Assembly: GCF_964204645.1 (NCBI RefSeq)
Contig: NC_134026.1
Location: 2,232,001-2,296,000 of the forward strand
Reading direction: 5' to 3'
DNA: 64,000 bases
Source: Tubulanus polymorphus
Lineage: Eukaryota > Nemertea > Palaeonemertea > Tubulaniformes > Tubulanidae
In this document: piece after piece, positions 1 through 16,177 of the stretch
How the letters are laid out: every line of letters begins with the position of its first letter
How positions within the stretch are numbered: the stretch's first letter is position 1
Notes under the pieces: generated by a model
Databases searched by the model: none
Told to the model about the DNA's origin: nothing
Seen by the model: the letters and a program-made list of their open reading frames with translations, nothing else
Translations under genes and position numbers: made by a program

Positions 1-3000
1 CCCGGGAGATGAAATTTTAGTTGTTTATGACTGCGATTTTGTTTGGGGTCAGAATTTCTTTGTGGCTTTAACGGAAGAAGCGAAAGAACTCCTTTTACGA
101 GTAAGTACTGTGCACAGCTACAGCAAGAAGAATAGGAAAAATGCTTTTCATAAATCATATCGGTGATCCGTGCAGGTTCTTGTGCAGAGTAAGATTTCGA
201 TTATGAAATTATACTTTCTCTGCAGCCGCCGAAACCAGAAGGTGAAGAGGGTGAAGAAGGCACTGCTGAACAAGATGCCGAACCGGTCATATACAAGTAT
301 ATCCCTCCTGAACCTAAAGATTGGATTTCATTCGGCAGCGAGATAGAAATAGAGGAAGAATCAGTTCGTGAACATAGAAATCAGGTCTGATTTACCGCAC
401 CTTCTGTTTCTCATGCGCGATCTACATGTTTATTCATTCATGTCTTTCGTAAACCGTGTATTCAATTCTTTCAGTTGCAAGTAGTAGTGAGAAGAGTTCG
501 ACGTGAGTTTGGAGCGCCGTGTACGTTTACAGATCGAAATGTCGGAGACGCTAAAGATGGATACATCGAGTGTACACCTTACGAAGATAAATCATATGAC
601 TTGAACACGATCGAACTAGATAAAGGAACGCAAGTAAATATACAGTTTGAAATACTCCTTATAGAATTGTTTTTAACCGGGCACCAGCCTATATTACTGA
701 ATTTTTATGTATTCGAAATTCTGCTACGTCTCCAATACAATCTTCTGTCATACATTTTCTGTCTTGGCACCTTTTCTGTGAAATAATTCCCAGTGAAGTC
801 TTTTCATCCAAAGAATTAAAGAAAAGTGTTTTAGTTGAATATATATTGAGAAGAAAATGAATTATTGTTATTACCGTTATCAAATAACAGATAAATAAAC
901 CACTCTGAAATGTTGAATTTTAATAGGCCTATTATAATACGATCGCTTCATGAATTTTCAGGCTATTCCCTTCCTGGTGGAAACTTCAACTCAAACTGAT
1001 TGGAAATATCCGAGAAATGCGTGTACTCAGTATTACCCTCGAGAATTCACTGATGAGGAAAAAGAAGCGCATCTCAACTCAAAGAATCTAAAAGATGCTG
1101 TTAACAATGTCACCCCTAGGTACCGTAAATACTTTAGAAATCTGAACAAAGGAATAGAGGAGAAAATAATGGAGTGATATCTTTATATGTTATTCTGTCA
1201 TAAGAGGGCATTTTCAATAATGTCTTATATTTAGCAGGTAAGCGAATTCTGTCTTTCATCTCTTGTTCAAACTTTATTTTCTAACAGATTTAAACTTTCA
1301 TTGCAACAAAATGAAATTATGGACGTATTCATCGATGACTGGTATAATCTATCAGATATGGACAGCACATTCGGTAGCAAGGCTGATAACCATTTGAAGG
1401 TGAGTTTCAATATTCAAAATTACTGTTTCAAGTAGGCTATGAGTAGTAAGTTTGAATATTTCTATGGATATTCTTCGCATTTTATTTCAGGAATACCAAT
1501 CATTTACCGATTTACAATTCAGTAAGGAAAAAACCATTACCTGTATCGACTGGCATCCAACAATTAGAGGTGAGTAGAAAATAACTCGAATGAGCACAAA
1601 AAACACTGTAGATCTGATTTGATGCCTGTATTGATTTTTTAGGTGTAATTGCTGTTTCTGTGGCCGAACGAATTGCATTTGATGATAGGATTGATCAATC
1701 CGCTAGAATCATCATGACACCATCGCTGATACTTATCTGGAGTTTTACAGATCCGATACATCCACAGGTACTGAATACATTTTGTAGTGTACCCGGGTAC
1801 ATGCTCACATTTCTTATGAGCACAGTTTAAGTCAAAATCTGGGTTCACGTGAATTTGCGGTAATATGATTTTTATGATATTGTATAGTTACTGCTCGAGG
1901 CTCCCGATGATATTTACGGATTCAAATTCTGTCCGACCGATCCGAATATTATCGTCGGAGGTTGTATGAACGGACAGGTTGTATTGTGGGATATTTCCGC
2001 TCACGTCGAAAGACTGAAAGTTCCTCGATCGACGAACAAGAAAAAGAATCCAATGGACACTTTGGTATGCATCAATTACCAATACATGGCTCATGGGCCT
2101 ATAACTTATTTTTCGTTTGTGAAATTGGGAAAAAGGCCACGAAACCTTCAAACTTTGTTATATCATTTCAGAAAGGTTTTGAGGATGAGAATGCTTTAGA
2201 GACTCCTATTGTAAGGTATGCCGCTGTATCTAGTATCGAACACAGTCATAAAGCAGCTATTACTGATATACTATGGGTTCCAGATCATATGGAGGTATTC
2301 GATTTATCCTACGCTTTCACCTCATTTAATTTCCGACTAACAAATGAACTGACTGTATTTGCATATTACAGGTCACGAGAATGGGAATTCCTATAGAAAA
2401 CAAAAGTCAACAGTGTACTCAGATTATGACATGTGCAACTGATCAGTAAGTACCGTAGTGAAGTCATATTGATTTAGATAAAAGTTATTCTTCTCGGGAT
2501 CTAAAACTGAAAACAAATCAGATCGCCAGTCATAATAGAAATTTAGTTTCTTAACAAGACCCAGTGCATAGTATTTATTACGTGCTTGGTTTTTCAGTAC
2601 GGTTTTATTCTGGGATATCAAACCCCCTAAATCCGGTAACGTACCGGAATCGAAGATGAAAACGCCGATGGGCGTTCCGACGACGTTCAAACACTTAGAC
2701 CTTACGTGGAAACCGGTTCTGAAAGTAAGCATCGTTATAATATTCGTACGGTTGCGCAGGCAACACTCACTGGGTTTATCTTCTGATATTCTTCTATAGG
2801 TAACATTGCTGAAATCAGAACCAGGAGGCGATCACAGTCCGATTAAATTCAGTATTTCTGAAAAACAAGGAAATCGTTCAGTTTGTAAGTAGAGTTGTTT
2901 TCCATGACTGTATAATCTTATCAAATAGAAAACCCAGACTTACGAATAGAGGATCTCGATGTTTCATCTCAAATACTATGAGCCACTGAAAATAACTCTT

Positions 3001-4573
3001 AGCATTTGAGGTGAAATCTCAAAATCCTGTACTAATTACTACTTTGTTTTATTGTGGGTTTTTCTTCAATGAGCTGTAGGTTTGATATGCTGCTTATATC
3101 TGAATGTTGCACTGTTGTATTTGTTTGTATAGTGAGTAATTTGGTTGAGAAGAAGGAAGTTGATGCTACTCAGTCTCAGAGCGGCGGATTCAGTTTTGGC
3201 AGCACTAAACCAGGTTCAGCTAAAGCTAAGACTTTAGAAAACGTCAATACACATTTCTACGTCGGAACGGAAGTATGTCTCACGTACCCGGTATAAGTTA
3301 TTTTAAGGTAAACCATTCATCGAGTCTAATATTCAGGATCTTTCGAATCTTGATTTTTAGGATGGTGAAATTGTCTACGTCGATTGGATGCCTCAAAAAG
3401 ATCAGGACACCGGGAAAATAGGAAGTAGGTTTTTAGTTTGGGATTTTAGGATCAATTTTGTTATTTTCTTTTTTCATTCTAATTTCTCATTTCAGCAATG
3501 AAACCTATTTTTTATAATTCATTCCACGATGGACCGGTCGTCGCTATGCAAAGATCGCCGTTCTTCAGCGATGTTATTTTACTCGTCGGTGGATGGACGT
3601 TTTCAATTTGGAAGGAGAAAGTCAACGTAAGTCATCCTGTAACGAGAATATCTTATGAATTCTGATTTCTCTTCATCGAGATGAACTGATTAATATCAGG
3701 TTTAATCATGCACTTTAAAACTATAGTTAAACCGATTTCTATGTATCCATTCCGTTCTATAGAGTGGTCCTATATTGAGCTCATGCGCCGCAACGAAGCG
3801 TTTAACATACGGTCACTGGTCGCCGTCACGTCCGTCTGTATTCTATATCACTCGAGCTGATGGAAGCGTCGATGTGTGGGATTTATTAGATAAAACTCAC
3901 GAACCGTCGCTGAATCAGAGCGTTTCATCACACGCGATCACTTGTATTTTCCCGTATGAAGTTACAGGTAGGTTTTGAATCCTACGCGCAGTTAACGCGG
4001 CTAAATATTTACGAGTTTAACCTTTTTTGTATTGATCTATCTGTTGTAGCTAAACAGCACCTATTAGCGGTTGGAGATGATGCTGGTACTCTTCATATTA
4101 TGGAAATACCATGGAGTCTTAGACATTCAGTTGCTAATGAGGTATTGATAAATTTAATCATTTACCGCATAACTTTGACGAGACTGGACGATTGAAACTG
4201 TCAATATTTGTGTATCGTATTTGCTAATAGGAACAAATGATGTTGAATTACGTCGACCGTGAGGTGAAAAGAAGACATTTCGTCGAAGCCAGATGGGATT
4301 TCAGGGAACAAGAGAAACGCGAAATGGAAGCTGAAACCAAGAAAAAAGCTGGTGTAAGTCATAAGTTAACTTCATGCAAAACGTTTCGGACTGATTCAAA
4401 ATGCTGAGACATCTCAAATCACATTACAGATCGCACCAAATGTTGTTCTTACCGAAGAAGAAATCCTATACAAGATGAAACAAGAATACCAGGCATACTT
4501 GGATGATGAGTCATCGTTCTTAAGAGAACTAGGACTGAAAGATGATATAGATGAACCGTTACCAGAGGTTTGA
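1..4573 (+). CDS. DNAI3: Axonemal dynein intermediate chain 3 / WD repeat protein 63 (5' end outside window)
   Basis: WD-repeat protein associated with inner-arm axonemal dynein in motile cilia and flagella. Nineteen exons read in phase: 1-100 (partial), 226-384, 475-633, 962-1119, 1288-1399, 1491-1569, 1643-1767, 1888-2064, 2172-2294, 2372-2445, 2598-2724, 2800-2884, 3133-3272, 3361-3424, 3496-3626, 3763-3967, 4050-4141, 4231-4353, 4430-4573 (TGA). They encode about 791 residues; the human protein has about 890, so roughly the first 100 residues lie upstream. An acidic segment (PPEPKDWISFGSE) and the phrase STQTDWKYPRNACTQYYPRE precede the WD region. WD-type blades include CMNGQVVLWDIS, TVLFWDIK and GSVDVWDLLDK. 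The C-terminus is charged and helical (VKRRHFVEARWDFREQEKRE). Family is clear. The DNAI3 assignment over DNAI4 and similar paralogues rests on overall recognition. Confidence 0.88.
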
Positions 4574-5894
4574 GCCCTATATAACACCAGAGGATAATAT
4601 TAAGATTATCATAAAATCAGTCGAAAATAACCACAATAGAATCAATTCTAAACTCAATATTTGCTGTAATATTGATGTTGCAATACTGTTGATAATTCCT
4701 GCTTGATATCATTAAAGATCCGTCCATTGTATTTCATGAACTATTTCATAGAATTCAAAACTTACATGTAACGCAATGTGCCCACCACATACATATAAAT
4801 ATATAGGAATGAATGATAGAATTATTTATGCTACAGTTGATAATTTTTATTTTCTGAAAAAGCAAATGAACATGTACATGTATATAAATCCTATTTCGAT
4901 TACTGTTACAGGTTTTTACTGTTGTAAAATATATTTTCATTTATTTATAAAATCACATTCTTGACATGCATGAAACTTAAAAATAAAGCTTACGTTTTTC
5001 TGGCTATTTTTGTTGTTTATTTTTGTTTGCTTTTATCGCATGTGTCGGTGATTGAAATACACTTAAAGCAAATCAGACTAGCGAGATGGACAAACATACA
5101 TCTACATGCATTATCGATGTACCCGGTACCAAACAAGCCCTTCTGTAGATTCCCTCGGTTTGGAACTGTTCAATTTTCTGTTCACTGGATGAAATACTCT
5201 ACGTCAGTTGTTACATCTTTACTCGGGCTAATTATGCAGCGCTCCTGCCTGCCCAACCCCTATGACAATATATATGTATGTAATTGAACACTAATGCATA
5301 GAATCGTGCACTATTGATTACAATACATAGTCAGATCCTTATTGTACATGGCAGCATTCACAATAAATACTTGAAGAGGCACAAGATACTAAACGTCTTA
5401 AAAACAATCAGCCCATCTTATACAGATTGACAAATTCAAATTGACCAGAATAAACATGTAAAGCGTGAAAAATACATTCATTAAATGGCAATGTTTCTTC
5501 ATAATCGTTGGACCTAAGAATATCATTTTAATGCCCATGAACCTTGACCTGTCTATAGTCCGATTTGTGATAATCTTTCTACTAGCAGAAATTAAATTCA
5601 TGAATTGAATTTTGACACCCACCAGGAATGTGATATCACAGATCTTAAGCACATATTCATATCTAAATTATGCAAGGACAATGACGCGATAAAAATAGAG
5701 TTATCGATACAAAAAAGTAAAAGACGTTTCTATTCATTTCATACAAATATAATATTTCAACAGTGATCACAGAAATTATGAAACTGTAATATCCATCCAT
5801 GCACGCTCATGTAGGCCTACATGTATTGAAGTTTCAAGTCAGGAGATTAAAAAGTCAAAATCAACTTGATTAAAGTTCGGAGCGATTGTGATTA
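4574..5894. other. Intergenic spacer between convergent DNAI3 and SLC38A9
   Basis: AT-rich spacer holding the 3' UTRs of two convergent genes. AATAAA-like signals on the + strand occur near 4981 and 5362. A TAGGCCTA palindrome sits at 5812-5819. The longer open frames here (for example 4961-5287) lack family resemblance, and I read them as chance frames in AT-rich DNA. No RNA gene seen. Confidence 0.6.
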
Positions 5895-8800
5895 TCATCC
5901 TATGCGAACGAATTGTCCGATGAAATTAGCGATTCCCAAAACGATTAATCCACAATGAAAAACGATGACCGGAATTGTCAGGGTTCCTTCTTTTTTTCGC
6001 TCTAACATATACACTATACACGGGAGGCAGAAGATGTACGCTAATCCACAGAAAGCACCAGAAAATCTACAAAAAATGAACCAATAAGATAAAGGGGATT
6101 AAGAGGGACCTTACAACGAAATCCTCATTATCTAATAATATGAGGTCACTTCCAATTAACTGATAACAATATATAGTAGGCGATAAACAAAGATAAACAT
6201 TGATTGGAATGAGATGTGAAGTACTTTTCAAAGACTGACCTTATAATGACACCAATATGAGGCAAAAATCTGGCGAACAGTACACAAATTGTAACCAGTA
6301 TTGCATTCAATATTAGCACGTGTAGTACCCTAGGGAATTATATAGTACAATTTCACAATAACACATATTTCACAAAAATCAACTAATTCAACACGAATTT
6401 TGATATGGAACGGAGATGACAAACTTACCCGGGGTAAACTGATCCAAATATTGGATATAAGATTTGTACTCTGAAGATGTATGTCAACAGCGGAAACACT
6501 GTCATCATTTGGAAGAATAAACAAACGCGAGCAATCATAGCCATCAAGTCATAATTCGCCAGATTATTCAACAAATTCTGAATGAGTAAAAATACAAGCA
6601 GCCTATGAGATAGAATACCAGGAGGTATCAAAAATAAGAGAAAAATTTGAAATTAAATCACGGATAGTCTACTTACATCTTCGATACAGGCTTTCGCATA
6701 AGGAAATGCGGAATAAAAACACAATCCAACAAAGATGTACGTTACACTTACTAAAATATAAGCAATACTGAGATCGCGACCCTGTAAATAAAACAAATAC
6801 AGATTATCAAATCTACTCATGCTCTCTTATAAAGTAGTTCTAAAGATTTGTACTTACATTATTTTGTGGATTTTTCTGCATTCGCAGGATACTGAGGGCG
6901 CAATTGTGAACGAAAAATGCCAAGGAAAGCGTTCCAGTTAAGGAGAAAAATGTTGGCACGAATTCTAAATTTGCAAAGAAATATGATATGCTTGGATATT
7001 AAACGTTCTGGTGCATAATGCAAGATAAGTGTATGAAGAAGATTCGATGACTTACGATGTATTTTCATTGTAGGATCACTAGCATTGAAATCTAAATGGA
7101 AGCCCCAATAGGCAGCTTTTACGACGACAAATGCTACAATGTACATCACTGAAATTGTGCCTGAAAAGTCAAAATTTCAAAATACATTACCTTGAAATAA
7201 ACACATAATTAACTAAATGATAGTCAGTTGTCAGATATTCTTTTTCAAATTTCAGAGAAATCGTTATTCTTCAAAACTGAAAAGTTAGATGTTCTTACTT
7301 ACCCAGTGAGTTAAACTTTGTGAAGAACGTTGGCGACTTGAAATTAATCAATGGAAATACAGCTGCGATCAAAAAGAATGGAACAGTCTTCACTTGATCC
7401 CATACTTTGTGAAAAATACTTTTTGGAGGTGGCATCGGTGTTGTCATCAGAAAATCATAGAAGTTCATAGTCTGGGGTGGAACTGTCGCGTTGTGGCTCG
7501 GTATGTGAGGAGGGTGAGGACAAACAGCTGTAGATTTGAAAAGAAGACGACAAATGATTAAAATTTGAGAACAGAAACTACAGTAAATATACAATGTAAT
7601 GCTCAAATCATGATCATTTGAGAGATGAAAGAAAAAAATTGAGTTTGACTATAATATCATATTATGATAATACAAGAAAACTTAACAGAACTAATGACTT
7701 ACCATCTAGATATTTGCCATGGTTAGTATGATTGACATGAGGTGACGGGATACTAGAGTTTGTCGCTTTATCTATAACACAAGCATATATTTGAAGTTAG
7801 CGAATTCAACTAATTACATATGTTATTATACAGACTTTCAGCGATTCTTAACACTCTTACCATGAATAAATGAGACTGTGTTGAACAGGAAATTCGACAT
7901 GAGCACCCAAAAGACGATCATCGCACCAAGGAGTGTCGCAACTGAGAAAAATATTCCGGCAAGCTCTCCCCACTTCCCTAAGTAATACCGGCAAACATCC
8001 GAGAATTCCAGCACATTGACTTTCCCCTCTGAAGGAAATAATTTCATCCTTCAGCTTAGCCTGAAACCTACTGAATTACATATAACAAGTTTGAAATCTA
8101 CTCACCTAATGCTCTCGGAGATCGAATAACTAAATAAGCAGTGTAAAGGGTAATGGCAGCCATTAAACACATTAAAGTAATACCAGTCGCAAAACCAGCC
8201 TAAAACAATAAAACAATTTGGTATTTCTATCTTCAGAGTTTATTTTGACTTTATTCAAATTATTCAGTTATTAAGTCAGTGAAGTCTACACTGACCTGTT
8301 GTATTGCCCAAGGTATGCTCAGTAAAGATGTACCCATCATCGTGTTCCAAATTGAGAATCTGAAATGCAGAGTTCAATGAATTCTTTTGTATGCAACACA
8401 AAGATATGACTTTGACCTTTGATGCAATTGTCAAAAACTTACATAGTAACAATACTTGATTGTGTTCCATCTGTTCTGAGAGGAATGACAGCAAAAAACT
8501 TAGCAGGCACAACATGATCAGGCATCAACTGAAATTTGTTTTATCAAGCATCTTTTATTATCAGAAACAGTACATTCTCATGGATTTAGATGCTTTCAAT
8601 CAGTAATGACCATAATTCAGGTATTTTGGATTGGGATGGATCAATTTGACAACAATATATCATGATGCATAGAATACGTACCAGTAAACTGTTTCTACCG
8701 TGCGGTGCTAGTTTACTGTAATATTTATATCTGTTAATTGAAGCTACCGTATTTTCATCATGATCGTACAATTCTCTGTAAACCTCGGTAGGATTGATGC

Positions 8801-9905
8801 TGTGATAATGTAATGGCCGCCTGGAAAATAAAGTAAATTTTACGGTTGAAATTAATTCATCATTTTACATATTTTGAGGACGCTACTTTCTCCGTGAAAT
8901 TTCCTCCAATATTGATAACTACCTGACACTTTTTGAATCAGAATTTCGTTCATTTGGTGAAGAAATTGAACTTAATCTTCTACAAATAAATGAACAATCA
9001 AATCACACCAAAATGAGGGAGTTTGAATTGTTTATTGTGTACCTAGCCAATAGGACATTTATAGTGACTGGACATAGATTATCTATTAATTACTAAATAA
9101 GGTATTGTTTTGGCAATATAGGGGTGGTGTGACATAAAGGATCGACAAATAATTAACAAGTGACATTAATTGTTATATTGAGTCATGGATGATTGATCAA
9201 GGATGTGCATAGATACTAATAGACAGATACCACAAGTCTAAACAGTAGTTAGTAATTAAATTGTGCTCTGGGGCTAATAAATAGCTAGAAAATAGGCTTA
9301 GACAGAGACTAGAACAATTAGATTTGTATACATTGATCATAGGCCCGGGAGAGTGCTATTGAATAATATTATGTGAAGCTCGATTTGTGATAAAGTTGTG
9401 TTTAACCTACCTTCCACTTCTAGAACTTGTTGGAGATTCACTATGTGTGATATCCAAATCCGACGATGACCTAAAAACCCCCAAAATTAATAGCGTTTAG
9501 AATGACACTAAGAGAGACTTGGAAAACCCATGGAATGGAAGACCAATAGAAATAGAGAGCCGTCGTAGGGAAGTCCTGACTGGAAGATAGAAAAGTTCAT
9601 TTGAAATTGGACCCTCGGCCTCCCCCCGCTAAGGACCCTGGGCCTGGCTGGGCTTTGTACCAATCATCATACCATTTTGCTTCACTTTCACCCAGATGCC
9701 TAAATGATATTTATGATTGGGATTTAAAACATTCCCTAGTTCACTATTTGCAATGTTTACTAATTTTAAACTTTTTGGTGTGTCGATAGGCCTACCTACG
9801 AAGTGTTAAATCAAAATTACTTGACATGATGACTTACCCTTTTAACAGTGGACTTTGTTCATTCTTCGTACCATTACTGGGTTTTCGTTTAGGTTTTGGA
9901 TCCAT
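5895..9905 (-). CDS. SLC38A9: Sodium-coupled neutral amino acid transporter 9 (lysosomal arginine sensor)
   Basis: Multi-pass amino acid transporter of the SLC38 (AAAP) family. In vertebrates it sits on the lysosome, exports amino acids and signals arginine to Ragulator/Rag GTPases and mTORC1. Fifteen exons on the minus strand, in order: 9905-9838, 9470-9411, 8820-8682, 8528-8443, 8359-8296, 8199-8106, 8028-7861, 7771-7703, 7527-7303, 7160-7056, 6964-6858, 6781-6677, 6577-6429, 6329-6240, 6066-5895. All phases close and give 566 residues (human 561). Diagnostic phrases are [24 protein letters not shown] in the first helix, [44 protein letters not shown] and [12 protein letters not shown]. The loop near 7440-7771 is rich in N-glycosylation sites (NSS, NHT, NAT), as expected of a lumenal loop. 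The start ATG at 9905 faces PGM1 across 278 bp. Confidence 0.96.
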
Positions 9906-10183
9906 ATTTACTTCTAATGCGTTCCAGGAACCAAATCAAAAAGCGAATCAAAATAATGCTCCTAGGATCTAGGCCCAATGCCAGAGACCGAGACCAGCTG
10001 ACTTTTGTATATTTCCGGGTTGTAAGCGCTACCAAGTGGCAAAAATAAAGTGGACTCGAACAAGGCAAAAGAAGATATGTGGGATTCGAACCTAAGTTTT
10101 GACAGTTCTCCGTAGACTATGAACGAATACCTACCAGATGACCCAGGGTTTCTCCTTGAAATTATTTCCGGGTTCTTGTGAAG
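9906..10183. promoter_or_regulatory. Short shared (bidirectional) promoter region of SLC38A9 and PGM1
   Basis: Only 278 bp separate the two divergent start codons (9905 on minus, 10184 on plus), so both core promoters and both 5' UTRs must fit here unless upstream non-coding exons exist. No TATA box is obvious. A degenerate tRNA-like/SINE-like segment occupies about 10078-10152. Divergent spacing is directly visible; promoter function is inferred. Confidence 0.55.
10078..10152 (-). repeat. Degenerate tRNA-derived (SINE-head-like) segment
   Basis: On the minus strand an A-box-like stretch (TCATCTGGTAGG) is followed by a good B-box (GGTTCGAATCCC, about 10081-10092) at roughly tRNA spacing. The T stem and acceptor stem do not pair well, so I read it as a tRNA-derived repeat rather than a functional tRNA. 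It ends only about 30 bp before the PGM1 start codon. Similar B-box pieces occur near 40225-40318 and 45879-45895. Confidence 0.45.
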
Positions 10184-12756
<2,573 letters not shown>

Positions 12757-14357
12757 TCAACTTCAGAAAAGTGAACTTAAAAGGATATTTACAATGTCTT
12801 ATTCGCATTTCAAAAAAATGTTTCCCTAATGTGTAGTTGAAGGTTTTCGTTCGTTTATCCTATCCTGAGGTTTTGTTTCTCTTCGCCGACAAAAGTTAAG
12901 TCCTGCAAAAAATCATATTCGATTCAAAGAAATTAATTCCTAGAAATTAAGTATTTTATATATTTAATACAATACTCATGTTGTTGAATGATTTTGAATG
13001 TGATCCATATAAGCTCCGAGCTCTGCAACTAATATGTGAATTGTAATCAGCTTTGTGAGTGAAGCTTTGACTTGAATTGGTGCTGTATGTTGTTCCTATG
13101 AGGACATAATGTCTTGAATTTCTAATATGTGGTTGAAAAGGTGTGGTTTAATATAAAATGCATATCATCGACAGTGATGTTTGAGTACAGAAATATGTTA
13201 TAGAAAACTATCACTCAAAGTGATGATTAGCGTCTAGCGTTAGAATAAACTAATTTGTTCAAAATACTGCCTTGTGATTAAATTATTTTTAATGGGAATA
13301 TTGAACTTCACCGATGAGCCTTCGCCTCTGTAAAGACTTCACACAATCATATTCGGAAATTCAGCTCCGATCAGAACAAAAAGGAGGAACAAACTTTATT
13401 TTCGTTATAAAATATATTATAATAAATATATCTGTATTTATTTGTTCCAAGCAGTTAAAGTGTTAAGTATAATTCAGTCACCCAGAGAGGAGCAATTAAT
13501 CGTAATACATGAGAATTGCTCTCGTACCAGAACCAATTCAATGTGACCAGTTTTATACACAGGTTTTTGCTGTGGTCAAGACACGTCTTTTGATTAACAA
13601 ACAAACCAATTAGAAAATTGCCTTTCACATACACACAAACTATTTGATAATTTAAAATAAATAAATGATTTCATCAAAAATAAAATCATATATGATTGTA
13701 GAATATATCTTGTTCAAAATAATTTCATCTTCAAACTACTGTTGGGTGCAAATAGGCAGCAGCATATTGAACAAGCCACTGACCAAATGTACAGTGCATC
13801 GCTTTCAATATTAACAGTATTAAATTTTAATCAATCGTGTTCAGAAATCTGACAGATGGTAATGATCTATGTCACAGCTGTATAGATACCAAGAAATCAA
13901 TAATGAAATCACAATCCTGTTGCACACAAAATTACATCAACTCCACGTATAAACGTACATTGTAAACAGTAATGGTGAATTCATTTTAAGAACATAACTC
14001 ATTGATGTAATTATGCTTTTGTCATAGGAAGAGATGGTCAACTGACTAGAAAATGTTATACACGCACATTTGATTTTTGTGTTTTCCCAACCACAGTTTA
14101 ATAACAAGGACCAAAGGGCCAGTTCCATAGTTTAGGTTAAAATTCGACTATAGGGTTTATAGAAGATTGAAAAAAAAATCTAACTGGAACTGGATCATGA
14201 TTACGTGAATAAAATTCATGCCAACCTAAATCAGTTCGTTCAAACAAAACTTAGCAATTCATTCATGCAGTATTGTGTAATTCAACCCATCCATTTGTAG
14301 TAAGTAAAATGTTCCTGAAGTTTTGGAATGTTCATTTGTCTAATGCTGCTGCATTGG
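12757..14357. other. Spacer between convergent PGM1 and GALE
   Basis: 1.6 kb of AT-rich sequence holding both 3' UTRs. It contains AATAAA signals for PGM1 (13244 and near 13660), TTTATT (AATAAA on the minus strand) near 13438 for GALE, and one short inverted-repeat element at 14119-14193. No further gene recognised. Confidence 0.6.
14119..14193. repeat. Short inverted-repeat (MITE-like) element with CCAGTTCCA ends
   Basis: A 75-bp segment begins CCAGTTCCATAG and ends in the complement, AACTGGAACTGG. The interior is an A-rich stretch. A related end (AACTGGAACTGGCCC) occurs at 18786-18800. A relative with ends CCAGGG(C/G)CCAGTTG sits in a NUDT6 intron at 41636-41771. Shared ends at several loci suggest a dispersed non-autonomous family. 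Confidence 0.5.

Positions 14358-16177
<1,820 letters not shown>

Noticed and set aside
4961-5287. Plus-strand open frame with a hydrophobic start downstream of DNAI3
   Set aside because: Signal-peptide-like start but no family, no splice context, and it lies in the 3' UTR/spacer.
10078-10152. Functional tRNA in the SLC38A9/PGM1 promoter
   Set aside because: B-box is intact but the T stem has two mismatches and no acceptor stem forms.
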